Source: Hexactinellida sp. DTS-2022 (Eukaryota > Porifera > Hexactinellida). From it: a stretch of 64,000 nt of DNA. The stretch lies in assembly GCA_028753945.1 (NCBI GenBank), contig JAPNXP010000013.1, positions 3,658,001 to 3,722,000 of the forward strand, read 5' to 3'. Every line of letters starts with the position of its first letter. Position 1 is the first letter of the stretch. A program made the translations under genes and the position numbers. The notes beneath the pieces are model-generated. The model was not told the origin of the DNA and made no database searches. It worked only from the letters and a program-made list of their open reading frames with translations. This document shows positions 35,121-44,708 of this stretch, piece after piece.

Positions 35121-35636
35121 TACAGTGGAACCCCGCGTATCGGGGCACCTCCGTCCAAGCGCTCAGCGCCCCGATACGAGGGAGTGCCCCGATACGCGGG
35201 GTTCTAAGAAAACTCCAATATGTTTGGTTTAAACAATTAAGTTAGCACCTACACAACAAATCATACACATATAGTCAAAACCTAGAGTTAAGGCTGATAT
35301 TTAAGCAGTACTACACATTACAATTTCACATTATACTTTACCTACACTAGGAGTCACAAATCAATGATATTCACGGAATTTTTTTTTTTGAAAAACTCCC
35401 CCGATTACCTCAGCACGAGTCTCTAGCGTGAGTGGGTGACGCTTAGCGGCCATTACAAAGAATACTAAGCTGCTCAAAAGTAAAAAGCATGTTACTCAAG
35501 AGAAATAATCTTCGGTGGAGTGCCCCGATAAGTGAATGGCGCCCCGATACGCGGGGTTATTTTTAATGGGAAAAACCAAATTCCCAACCGACTGCCCCGA
35601 TACGAGGGGTGCCCCGATACGCGGGGTTCCACTGTA
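35121..35636. mobile_element. Pogo/Tc1-like MITE (TACAGTGGAACCCCGCG ends)
   Basis: Ends TACAGTGGAACCCCGCG and inverted CGCGGGGTTCCACTGTA with TA at both borders. CCCCGATACG motifs recur at both ends. Nested in J1. Confidence 0.9.
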
Positions 35637-35854
35637 CTGAGTTAAAACTTAGTTTTGAGCAAATTACTTAGTTTTTACTTAGTTTTCTGGCAATTACTTA
35701 GTTTTACTTAGTTTTCATACAATTTTCTAAGTATAGTTAAGAGGTACCTTAAGTTGATAAATGAGTAGAATTTTTGAAGTTTATAATCCAAATTCCAAAA
35801 TAATTCCTAAATACTGATACTGATTGATGGGTTAGACTCTGAGTTGTTTCAGCT

Positions 35855-35872
35855 TCTATATATATATAAAAT

Positions 35873-35913
<41 letters not shown>

Positions 35914-36567
35914 CCTCACATCTCCTCTGAGAGTTCACAACAGATCTGAACCAAATTTAGTATGTCACTTAGGGGCTACCCAACCACCCTGAATAAGGAA
36001 TTTTTAAGAGATATTTACATTCCTCGCGAAGTTAACTCAAAATATGTGATTTTTTTGGCACCTTCCCATACATTTCAATTAGAATTATCAAAAGTTCACA
36101 GTGCTGCTAGAAAAACATTTCAAACGTGCAATCTAGGTTTTATTGTATGAGGAATCCAAATATTATATTTTAAAGTCAATATAATGCATAATTTGCAATT
36201 TACCATATGCATATTTTTCACACTTTGCGAGGGTACCGACCTTGACCTATCAGATTGCAGAGTTTTCACATTATTCTGACTCGAGTTTTATTGGTCTATA
36301 ATTCAATGGGTCAATTGTGTATAAAGGAAACAACAATTGAATGTCCCTTGCTATAGCTGACATTATTTAACCAATAAAATTTCAGTTTACATTGAGTTGT
36401 CAATAGTCTCATTCCTATGGTCCCCGTAATATTAATACAACTGTTTACAATATTGTTAACTTCTGTATATCCGTCATATTACACATCCGTCATATTTCAA
36501 ATCATCAACTCATTATAAGACATCCCGTGAATTTGAATACCGCGGCGAAGCGCGGGCACCCGGCTAG
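35855..36567 (+). mobile_element. Helitron-like element 5 (CTAG end)
   Basis: Starts TCTATATATATATAAAATTG followed by a long TG microsatellite. Ends with a short stem (CCGCGGCGAAGCGCGG), then GCACCCGGCTAG before T. TC start, terminal hairpin and CTRR end are canonical Helitron features. The base before TC is T, not the usual A. The chance frame at 35962-36150 shows no known domain. Non-autonomous, 713 bp. Confidence 0.75.
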
Positions 36568-36922
36568 TCAATTAATAAAAGAAAAAGTGCCACTCAATAA
36601 TAATAGTTAAGTTGTAATTGATCGAAATAAAGTTTTTATAAATAAATATTGTATTTCAACACTATTAAAATCTTAAATACTGTCGATGTTGATTCAGCAT
36701 AATGAATTTTAAATAAATGACAATTTAGTGTAAGTTACTATAAACTAAGTAAATACTTAGTTTGGGATAGAAACTAAGTAAATACTAAGTAAATACTTAG
36801 TTTTGTTTAAGTAGAATAAGCTTGAGAATACTTTATGAAAACTAAGTATACACTAAGTAAATACTTAGTTTATACTTAGTTTTACTTAGTTTAAGTTTAA
36901 GTAGTTTAGTGAATAAGGCCCC

Positions 36923-37560
36923 TGGGGCCTTATTCACTAACATTTCTTAAACTTAAACTTAAACTTAAACTTAGTTTAAACTAAGTCTTGACTTAGTTTA
37001 TGCTAAGTTTATTTAACTTCACAAAACTTATCCAAAAACTTAGTTTTTGCTTAAACTTAAACTTAAACTTAGTCTAAACTAAGTATTGACTTAGTTTTGC
37101 TTAAACTTAAACTTAAACTTAGTCTAAACTAAGTAATTACTACTTTTTGCGAAGTTTTCTTAACTTCTCAAAACTAAACTCAGAGTGATGCAACCACTAT
37201 TAGTGTCACAACCACGATAAGTTACGATAAATAATTCGTAAATATATTGAATAATTGTAAAATACAAGTATATTATCGTGTAATATTCAGTTAAGTCTGG
37301 TAAGAAGTAGACTTAACTTTTTGTTTACTTTTCAACAGAAATCTAAGCAAGAACTAAGTTTTATCTCAAAACTAAGCACAAACTAAGTTCAAACTAAGTT
37401 TAGACTTAGTTTGAGCTTAGTTTTGCTTTCTGAATACAGACTTAGTTTCAGACTTAGTTTGTGCTTAGTTTGTGCTTAAACTTAGTTTGAACTAAGCACA
37501 AACTAAGTTTATGCTTAGTTTAAGCACAAACTAAGTTTAGGAAGTTTAGTGAATAAGGCC
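36923..37560. mobile_element. CCTTATTCACTAA element J2
   Basis: Begins GGGGCCTTATTCACTAAC and ends GTTTAGTGAATAAGGCC, with alternating CTTAAACTTAAAC and ACTAAGTTT tracts inside. It joins J1 end to end through GAATAAGGCCCCTGGGGCC, so one copy probably inserted at the tip of the other. Confidence 0.72.
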
Positions 37561-37875
37561 CCAGAGCAGTGTGAACGCCTGTCAACAACTAAGGGAGCAC
37601 GGGAGTATTCGATGGACCATATAAGTAGCAAGAAGGCATGAGGATAGAAGTAGAGGGTAAGCTGTTTCTCAAGAGAGCTTTGGTAATACCAACAGTTTAA
37701 GGTTAAAATGACCGAAATAGCACATCGTATATCACACCCAGGGATAGAAAATACGTATGCCTAGTTCATACATGGGTTCAAGTCCGGACTGGAATTAAGA
37801 TTTATATTTAAAATCCCATTCTGAATGGGAATGGGACTTAAGCCCTGAATCCCGAAATTGAAAGAATGCGACTAG

Positions 37876-38330
37876 CAGGGTTGCCGTGGGAATGGGAATT
37901 CCCATGGGAATGGGAATTCCCATGGGAATGGGATGGGAATGGGAATCGTATTTATCCCATGGGAATTCCCACGGGTTTCCCATGGGAATTCCCACGGGTT
38001 TTCCCATGGGAATTCCCACGGGTTTTCCCATGGGAATTCCCACGGGGTTTCCCATGGGAATTCCCACAGGTTTTCCCATGGGAATTCCCATATGGGAATC
38101 TTGAAATTCCTTATGGATTCCCATGGGAATTCCCATGGGAAAAACATGTGGGAATTCCCATGGAAAAAGCCGTGGGAATTCCCATGGGAAAACCCGTGGG
38201 AATTCCCATGGGAAAACATGTGGGAATTCCCATGGGAAAACCCGTGGGAATTCCCATGGGAATTCCTACGGAAACCCTGTGGGAATGGGATGGGAATGGG
38301 AATGAAAATTCCCTTCCCACGGCAACCCTG
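37876..38330. mobile_element. hAT MITE built of GGGAATTCCCATGGG palindromes
   Basis: Ends CAGGGTTGCCGTGGGAA and inverted TTCCCACGGCAACCCTG. Perfect 8-bp repeat GCGACTAG at 37868-37875 and 38331-38338. Nearly all the interior is the 14-bp palindrome GGGAATTCCCATGG with spacers such as AAAACCCGT; the orientation of the spacers reverses around 38110. The frames of PMGIP-type repeats on both strands are by-products. Confidence 0.93.
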
Positions 38331-38338
38331 GCGACTAG

Positions 38339-38935
38339 GGATTAAGTCCTATCCTAGGGAATGGGAATAGGACTTAAGCCCTGAATTCCAGGTTTTGAAA
38401 TACTGTGACTGGGAATTAAGTCCTATCCTAGGGAATGGGAATGGTACTCAAGTCCTGGAATCCCGGATTTGTAAGACTAGGACTGGGAATTAAGTCCTAT
38501 CCTAGGGAATGGGTATGGGACTTAAGTCCTGGAATCCCGGATTTGAAAGACTGTGACTTGGAATTAAGTCCTATCCTAGGGAATGGGAATGGTACTCAAG
38601 TCCTGGAATCCATGATTTGTAAGACTAGGACTGGGAATTAAGTCCTATCCTAGGGAATGGGTATGGGACTTAAGCCCTGAATTCCAGGTTTTGAAAGACT
38701 GTGACTGGGAATTAAGTCCTATCCTAGGGAATGGGAATGGTACTCAAGTCCTGGAATCCCGGATTTGTAAGACTGTGACTTGGAATTAAGTCCTATCCTA
38801 GGGAATTGGAATGGGACTTAAGCCCTGAATTCCAGGTTTTGAAAGACTGTGACTGGGAATTAAGTCCTATACTAGGGAGTGGGAATGGGAATTAAGTCCT
38901 GAATTGACGAAAATGAAAGACTGCGACTGGGAATT
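38339..38935 (+). repeat. Tandem array, period 74 bp
   Basis: About eight units, each GGGAATTAAGTCCTATCCT followed by AGGGAATGGGAATGG, CTCAAGTCCTGGAATCC and ATTTGTAAGACT. Starts measured at 38411, 38485, 38559 and 38633 give an exact 74-bp period. Alternate units differ (TACTCAAGTCCTGG against GACTTAAGCCCTG), suggesting a higher-order two-unit pattern. Confidence 0.88.
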
Positions 38936-39123
38936 AAATCAGGGAATCCCATAAAGATTGGGAATTCAGGGAATTAAATCGGAATTGAACCCATGTATGC
39001 GGGCTAGTATTGCCTACCTCCGAGTCGTTTCTATTGGGTGGGAATGCGAAAAGACGTAGAACAATGCTGTAGGGCATGCACCATATGTCTAGAGAACAAG
39101 GGAGCTACTAAGAAGAGGGAACC

Positions 39124-39856
39124 CAGTGGCGTACCAGGATTATCGTGAGGGGGGTGCTCTGGAGCGAGCTTAGCGAGCGATGGTAAGGGAGGGTCTGGGG
39201 GGCAACCCCCCAGAATTCTTTTAAAATCTTAGACGCTCAAACATCGACGTACAGCCAGGGGCGTCAGGTTTCGGGGGGGCGGGGGGGCTCGCCCCCCCTG
39301 TTTTGAAATGAGCCAAAAATCGGGGGGGCCGCCCCCCCAGTTTATTTTCAAAATTATGATCGCTTTAAAGGTATTTTGATCCTAGTTTACTCAATGTGCT
39401 GTGAATAAATATGCAGTGCGTGATTGCAATACTAGATACTACTGATTATATATTATTTATTTATGTATTTGAAATGTATACGTGTAATAAAAGCCAATTA
39501 ATATTATCATAAACAAATTAATGTCATTAACTTATTTTAAGAATTCCTCAAGCTATCTTCACTTAGCTTGAGGAAATGCAGACATTGAATGCAGACATGG
39601 AAGGATTCAAAATATAATTGATATTACAGTACTATTCATTTTTATTTGTGTATTTGACATATTGAATGAACTAGTACAACGGCCCCCCGATTTTTTGGTC
39701 AACCTGACGCCCCTGAGTACAGCTATTCTTGTCACATAGTAGGAGGAGTGTAATATTGTGCAATTGTACCAAATTATAAATAACAACATATCCCTTTTGG
39801 AAACCAGTTATGAGGGGCTGTTTGAACACCCAAATGCCCCCCTGGATACGCCACTG
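39124..39856. mobile_element. hAT-like element with 5-bp target repeat
   Basis: Ends CAGTGGCGTACCAGG and inverted CCTGGATACGCCACTG. The only clean flanking repeat is GAACC (39119-39123 and 39857-39861), and removing the element plus one repeat leaves the integrase frame open, which supports a true 5-bp duplication. Another MITE is nested at 39256. A truncated relative lies inverted at 44323-44532. Confidence 0.85.
39256..39715. mobile_element. hAT MITE (CAGGGGCGTCAGG ends), nested
   Basis: Ends CAGGGGCGTCAGGTT and inverted AACCTGACGCCCCTG. Flanking repeats CGTACAGC and AGTACAGC. The related sequence near 44412 (AGCTGTACATCGATG) is the empty site and confirms the limits. G/C homopolymer runs (GGGGGGGC, GCCCCCCC) follow the left end. 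Confidence 0.92.
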
Positions 39857-40961
39857 GAACCTCTGAATCCCATCGAATTAGATGTAGCAGAGCCAAGAAG
39901 AATGATAGCCACAGACATGGCAGTCTTGCAGTGGTCAGGCGACGGATACCGATATATTCTTATTATTGTGGACTTGTTTTAGAAATTTGTAGAAGTAGTC
40001 GCTATGCAAGACCAGACCCCTGAATCTGTACGGAACGCCATAGAAACAGGATGGGTGTATAGATATGGGGTACCAGATGAATTACTGTCGGACTTGGGGC
40101 GAAATATGGATGGGAAGTGATAAGACAGATGTACACTTATTTCGGGATTGAGAAGAGGCATTTTTCACCTTATCACCCCCAAGGGGATGGCCAAGTAGAG
40201 CGGACAGTGGAGATCGTTAAACAAGCTCTACGATGTTTGCTGTCAGAACGAAAACTGGACAAGACTGTTTGGCCGAATAACCTGCAGGAAGTGGCCTTCA
40301 ACGTGAATTCACTGAAGAATGGCAGCACCAACATTACACCCCAAGAACTGATGTTCGGAGCGAAAATTAGGTCGCCGTTGGACCAGACGATAGTAACTAG
40401 CAAGTACCCGACAACCGAAAAGAAAGAAGAATGGCACGAAGCGGAAGAACACATGACCCGCAGCAAGGCGCATAGTAAAGAGTACTACGATAGAAGTACA
40501 GTTGGCGTACCTACGATAGTGTGTACTGGGCAAACCATAATGTATAATAACTTTACTCGGAGCGATGGTCTAGAGAAGATGTACACTGGACTATACTCGG
40601 GGGTAGATGTAAAGTATCCAAACGTGAAGATTAATAAGGGAAATAACCGGTTTTCATGGATCCACCTCAATGATTGCAAGGTTATCCCCATGTCTGCCAC
40701 GGGTGAGTCGTTGGAGTTGGAACACGAGCATGAAGCGTCAGAGTCCAGGACAATACACCTCGGGAGAAGTGGGGTTCGACACGGATGAACAGTCTCAATA
40801 CAGAGATACTGTGGTAGTCGAGAATCTACCTGGAGAACAAGTCGGTATGGAATGCACGGAGCAGCACATGTTGAGGCGTTCATCCAGGATTCGGAAGGAA
40901 CCGGATAGGTTCGGCAACCCCATACACTAGCAACAACACCCATATTTGGGGAGGGAGGTGA

Positions 40962-41183
40962 TGTGACGAGTGTTCAGTTGTTAGTCAACCTTAGCTAGAT
41001 GAGTTAACCCTCGGCTGGCTTGGGGTAAAATGTATAAATAGAAAAACCCCACTTTCACTTTCAATTGAAATTCAATTAACTTTCAGTTTCAATTTTACAT
41101 TCCTAGCCAGACGAGGGATAACTTATTAATGTAGAATATGTATTAGTACTCGCATTTAATCTATGTACTTGAACTACAAAAAA
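40962..41183 (+). repeat. Gypsy 3' LTR, 5' part
   Basis: After a purine-rich tract (GGGGAGGGAGGTGA), sequence begins TGTGACGAG, the usual start of a Ty3/gypsy LTR. A TATA-like GTATAAATAG lies at about 41031. The LTR is cut at about 41183 by an inverted hairpin unit. Its 3' end was not located beyond 42036. No matching 5' LTR was seen. Confidence 0.65.
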
Positions 41184-42036
41184 ATCCAAAATTGCAGCCT
41201 GTGCCGACGGATGTTCCTTTAGTGGCACTATATTTTGATGGTGGTTTATTGATAGTGCCTCCAAAGGAACATGCTGTCGGCACAGGCTGCAATTTTGGAT
41301 TTTTTATCTCCAAGTCATCAACGCCTCAAGGTGTCAAGAACCATTTGTTAATTGGTCCGAGTCACAAGGAACGGTAGATAAACTTGAAGTTTGTTTCTAT
41401 CATAAACCATCTTGAGTTTAATGCCATTCATTCATTATGTATTGATAATAAATTATATTATTAGTTATTTATTTTAGCAATGTTATCCACGGTTGAGTTG
41501 AGTCGAGTCAACAAATTCCATATATTATTTTATTTTATTTTATCCATTGTATAGTAATACTACAATTAAATAGAAGCCAGCTGAAATTTATAAGTTAAAT
41601 CAATATATTTATCGCAAGTTGAAACAATAGAATAGGATTTAACAAGTCAAATCAATATAATTATTACAAGTTGAAACAATAGAATTAGATTTAACAGTTT
41701 TACTGAAATTGAAGTGTGAGTAAACAAAGGAAATTTTCAACTCAATTGTGGCACAATCTAAGCCCAATTTGAAAATTCGTGCACTGTGAAAAGGTGTAGA
41801 ATTTAATTATCTATCCAAATATGTAAATATTATCAAGTTCACTATTAATTAGTTCATGTTAAGAGCCATAATTAGCTTAAATAGGTGTTAAAATTAATTG
41901 ATCAAAAATCGTAACCCCAGGTGCAAATTAGACTATAGTATAGTGGCACAGTTCTAATCTTAGTGCCTTGGTTAATAACTAACCAAGGCACTAAGATTAG
42001 AACTGTGCCACTATACTATAGTATAGTCGGCACAGT
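41184..42036 (-). mobile_element. Single hairpin unit, inverted, in a gypsy LTR
   Basis: A complete-looking unit on the minus strand: hairpin 41184-41300, short body type, box A 42002-42036. On the left it follows CTACAAAAAAA and on the right AATTATATTT, so it lies in an A-run like the copy at 61210. The start-of-unit motif (CCGTAGACGGTGCC) is missing; box A is joined straight to the GTCTAATTTGCACC part. Confidence 0.85.
41933..42024. repeat. Large palindrome of duplicated box A
   Basis: A box A with the spacer TTCTAATCTTAGTGCCTTGG is duplicated in inverted order around a 4-6-bp centre near 41979. The arms of about 43 bp are perfect complements. The inner copies read GTGGCACAGTTC instead of GTGGCCCAGT. 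Confidence 0.85.
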
Positions 42037-42740
42037 AATTATATTTCTCACGGATTACAGTTTACCTTCCAAACTATCGCGATCGTAAAGGTTAATTCCC
42101 GACAATAGCATATAGATGTGCATAAGTTAGATCTCTATTCTGTTTTCCACCTTACGGTAAGGCTGCAAATCATCCGTTAATTGTTTTACGTAGTATCAAC
42201 CACGAACGAACAAAGGTCGCGAAGCGACCGAGACCGAAAGCTCGTTAAGATAAAATATTAGGGCTGAAATGAATATACCGAATATATTACTAAATGATTG
42301 AAGGAATAGTATCTTCGAAAACTATTTTCGTTTGAAAAAATATTTGATTGAAACGGATATTTGTATATTACTTTTCGATACAACACGACAATTGTTTAGA
42401 TTGGAGAGATAGTCAATATAAATTCCTACCTAAACTAACCTTGTAATATCAACTTATGTCATTTGCACTTTGTCACTATGATTAAACTAATGTAACATTA
42501 ACAAATACGTGTAGCTATTTTCCACTGTATTTTGAGTCTTGAATTTGATTTAATGCTTAGTCATCGAAACGAACGAATATTTGTTCGTTACATTTCGAAT
42601 ATTTGCTTCAGGCCTAGACTAGAAAATATGTGATCTCACGTAAATTGCTTTTTACTTTTAAATTAATTACTACTTTACAGTGGTTTGAAGTAATACCATT
42701 GAGCTTTAGGCTTAAAATGTTATGTCTATTACGTTGTGTT
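42037..42740. other. CWC27 intron sequence with weak repeat traces
   Basis: Apart from the Helitron-like end at 42214, I see an imperfect inverted pair (TAGGGCTGAAATGAATAT at 42261 and ATATTTGCTTCAGGCCTA near 42597-42614) that may be a decayed hAT element, with no target duplication found. No coding. Confidence 0.4.
42214..42244 (+). mobile_element. Orphan 3' end of the CTCG Helitron-like family
   Basis: GGTCGCGAAGCGACC stem followed by GAGACCGAAAGCTCG before T matches the 3' ends at 50484, 55719 and 59703. The rest of the element was not identified. Confidence 0.6.
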
Positions 42741-42948
42741 CAGTGGTGTTTTGCCAAAAAATGAAGTGGGGGGGCGCTCCCTTTTCAAATTTAGCATTTT
42801 CTTAGAAAACATTGGTGAAAACGCCCCCAATAATGAATTCTATAGATAACTGATAGGAAGGAGCGCCCCCCCCTAGCGAAATAAGTGGGGGGGCGCGCCC
42901 CCCCGAGCCCCCCCGAGCCCCCCCGAGCCCCCCCCGAAAACATCACTG
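42741..42948. mobile_element. hAT MITE rich in C/G runs
   Basis: Ends CAGTGGTGTTTTGCC and inverted CGAAAACATCACTG. Perfect 8-bp repeat GTTGTGTT at 42733-42740 and 42949-42956. The interior has GGGGGGGCGC and repeated CCCCCCGAG. Confidence 0.92.
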
Positions 42949-43298
42949 GTTGTGTTACTTACCACTGCACTGGTGATAACTTTTATTGTTTATACTTTGT
43001 AACTACAGTATGTACTTCCAGAATACTGGCCACTTTATTTGTTATTTGCAATTTATATGTTTGTTTATAACTCTAGTTTGTAATAACAAGTCACTTAGGT
43101 TATCCTACATTTGAAGGATTCTGAAATTATATTGAGCAAGATGTTAAATCAGTTAACTTTAAAGTACACGTAAAAATACTGAAAATAGACAGTTTATTTC
43201 CTTCAGCCCTAAGAAAAGTGAATCTAGTTTTGCATCTATTTTAATCTATTTCAATTCATGAGTTGGTTGATTTTGAAATTTTGAAAATTATGTACACG

Positions 43299-43484
43299 TA
43301 CATTAGAACCTCGTTAATTCGAACACCAACGCAAGGTAAAATTTATTCGCTTTATCCGGGGTTCGTATTAACGGAGTAATACCCATTGAATAGCCATTGT
43401 AGGGACCTGATTTAGTGGAACTGTTTGTTCGTCTCATCCGGAAATTCGTATTAACCGTATTCGTACTAACGAGGTTCTACTGTA
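43299..43484. mobile_element. Pogo-like MITE near the last CWC27 exon
   Basis: Ends TACATTAGAACCTCGTTAAT and inverted ACTAACGAGGTTCTACTGTA with TA at both borders. TTCGTATTAAC motifs recur inside. It ends 103 bp before the exon. Confidence 0.88.
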
Positions 43485-43587
43485 TATATCGAGCCAAATG
43501 GATTTTCTAAATCGAGTAATCCCTCTCCGTAGTTATACTTTTATTGTTGTGAATATTCAACAGGTTTTTATCTTTCTATTTCGTTAG

Positions 43588-44076
43588 GAAGATATACAGA
43601 ATGAATATGTAAAGATTCGAAAGGAATTGCGTCAACAATCAAAGAGAAGTTTGACGAAGGAATCCCTTCTTCATAATGAAAATAAATTTTCTTCACTTGA
43701 TCCTTATCTAATACAGAGAGTTGAATATATCAGAAAGTCAGAAAGATTCAAATTGGAACCTGTCAGTCGTCAGGCCAATACAATTGCAATGCTTTCCAAA
43801 TTTTCCAGCAAACTCAAAATGATCCGTAGCATCGCCGAGAACGTATCCGACTCAGATAATTCTGACACAGAGGAAGTGAAGGAAGACCAGACTGGAGGTG
43901 ACGCCGCATGGATGTCTAGGAGTCTAAGGTTTGAGGGAGAGAATACTGTTCAGGCTAAAGACGTGTATGTAACTGGGGAAGATAGATGGGATATTTATGA
44001 TCCAAGGAATAGTATTAACAAACGCAGACGAGAAGAGAATAGAAAACAGAAGCAGAAGAATAATTCACTTAATTAG
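43588..44076 (+). CDS. CWC27: CWC27 last coding exon
   Basis: A 489-bp exon, in frame with the exon ending 32671, stop TAG at 44074-44076. The product starts EDIQNEYVKIRKELRQQSKR (charged, helical) and continues to MLSKFSSKLKMIRSIAE, then an acidic DNSDTEEVKED stretch. It ends in the family's hallmark C-terminus: AAWMSRSLRFEG, WDIYDPRNSINKRRREENRK. With the upstream exon this gives 345 residues, about what CWC27 should have after its isomerase domain. Both splice sites are canonical and no frame break is seen, so this gene looks intact despite its setting. The 3' untranslated region probably continues past 44077; no single poly(A) signal is clear. Confidence 0.93.
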   Translation, partial: EDIQNEYVKIRKELRQQSKRSLTKESLLHNENKFSSLDPYLIQRVEYIRKSERFKLEPVSRQANTIAMLSKFSSKLKMIRSIAENVSDSDNSDTEEVKEDQTGGDAAWMSRSLRFEGENTVQAKDVYVTGEDRWDIYDPRNSINKRRREENRKQKQKNNSLN

Positions 44077-44322
44077 AATTAGTTAATTTTTAGTCATCAA
44101 ACTGTAATGTATATTCAGCAAATCTCGGTCACAATTTCTTATAATCTACAGATTGGTTCTCAGAATTCAAGACTAGCAAATGTTATAATGTATTAAGAAT
44201 CGGATATAGACATTTCGTACCACGAGAATTAGTAGCAGCGACATTTCGTACCTAATTTGATTGGTCGATCTTATTATTTTTTTAAATACTAAATTAAAGC
44301 TACTATAAATTATAAATAAAGA

Positions 44323-44532
44323 ACTGGTTTCCAAAAGGGATATGTTGTTATTTATAATTTGGTACAACTGCACAATATTACACTCCTCCTACTATGTGAC
44401 AAGAATAGCTGTACATCGATGTTTGAGCGTCTGAAATTCAAAAAGAATTCTGAAGGGGCTTGCGTCCGAGACCCCCCCTTACCATCGCTCGCTCAAAGCA
44501 GCCCCCTCACGTTAATCCTGGATACGCCACTG
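44323..44532 (-). mobile_element. Truncated copy of the 39124 element
   Basis: On the minus strand it starts CAGTGGCGTATCCAGG and runs parallel to 39124-39255 and 39716-39806 without the nested MITE. It stops at GAAACCAGTT. Immediately outside, CCTGGACAGGACGCCCCTG at 44551-44570 looks like the end of a further hAT-type element in which it sits. 44077-44322 and 44572-44708 contain no other feature I can name. Confidence 0.75.
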
Positions 44533-44708
44533 AAATTCCCCGAAGATCCCCCCTGGACAGGACGCCCCTGATAATGGTGCTTGAATTTCTTCACAAACAT
44601 AGTTTATGTCTGAAAATGTACACTAAGCGTTTTTAGTTAAATCAGTAGTTAGATTTATTTACAAAATAAATTCTGTTCAATCCACCTCAAATTCCTCAGA
44701 GTGTTTTT

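Larger units (their letters stand above)
34963..36922. mobile_element. CCTTATTCACTAA element J1
   Basis: Ends GGGACCTTATTCACTAAAC and inverted GTTTAGTGAATAAGGCC, followed inward by long AAACTTAAACTTAA / ACTTAGTTT tracts. A CCAGAG direct repeat flanks the J1+J2 pair (34957-34962, 37561-37566). Two elements are inserted in it: 35121-35636 and 35855-36567. No coding of its own; superfamily not assigned. Confidence 0.75.
37764..39006. mobile_element. Fold-back-like element with 74-bp tandem repeats
   Basis: Left end GTTCATACATGGGTTCAAG, right end inverted TTGAACCCATGTATGC, with an approximate target repeat (TATGCCTA and TATTGCCTA) on both sides. It inserts in the zinc finger of gypsy integrase. 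The interior holds an array of about eight 74-bp tandem repeats and a nested hAT MITE. Confidence 0.7.
37567..40930 (+). pseudogene. Ty3/gypsy pol fragment: integrase, in pieces
   Basis: Pieces: 37567-37763, with the HH of the zinc finger in IAHRISHPGIENTYA; 39007-39123, with its CC in CRACTICLENKGA; then 39857-40930 with the catalytic core IATDMAVLQW, YRYGVPDELLSDLG, HPQGDGQVERTVEIVK (the third acidic residue E is present) and a C-terminal part ending before the LTR. Insertions at 37764-39006 and 39124-39856 split the frame. There is a stop after LIIVDLF (39980), a frameshift at about 40118 and another near 40760. The copy is inactive. Confidence 0.85.
32672..43587 (+). other. CWC27: CWC27 intron (10.9 kb) filled with transposons
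   Basis: Donor GTAAGA at 32672, acceptor TTTCGTTAG ending 43587, both in phase 0. It contains a broken Ty3/gypsy element, at least six hAT-type MITEs, two pogo-like MITEs, one or two Helitron ends, paired CCTTATTCACTAA elements, a fold-back with tandem repeats and one inverted hairpin unit. No additional CWC27 exon was recognised. Confidence 0.85.

Noticed and set aside
35962-36150. 62-codon frame within Helitron-like element 5
   Set aside because: No domain and no similar frame in other elements; probably chance.
37795-38370. Long overlapping frames of PMGIP/WEFPWE type repeats
   Set aside because: They arise from the GGGAATTCCCATGG palindrome on both strands within an hAT MITE.
40173-40943. 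Minus-strand frames of 74-152 codons
   Set aside because: Antisense shadows of gypsy integrase.
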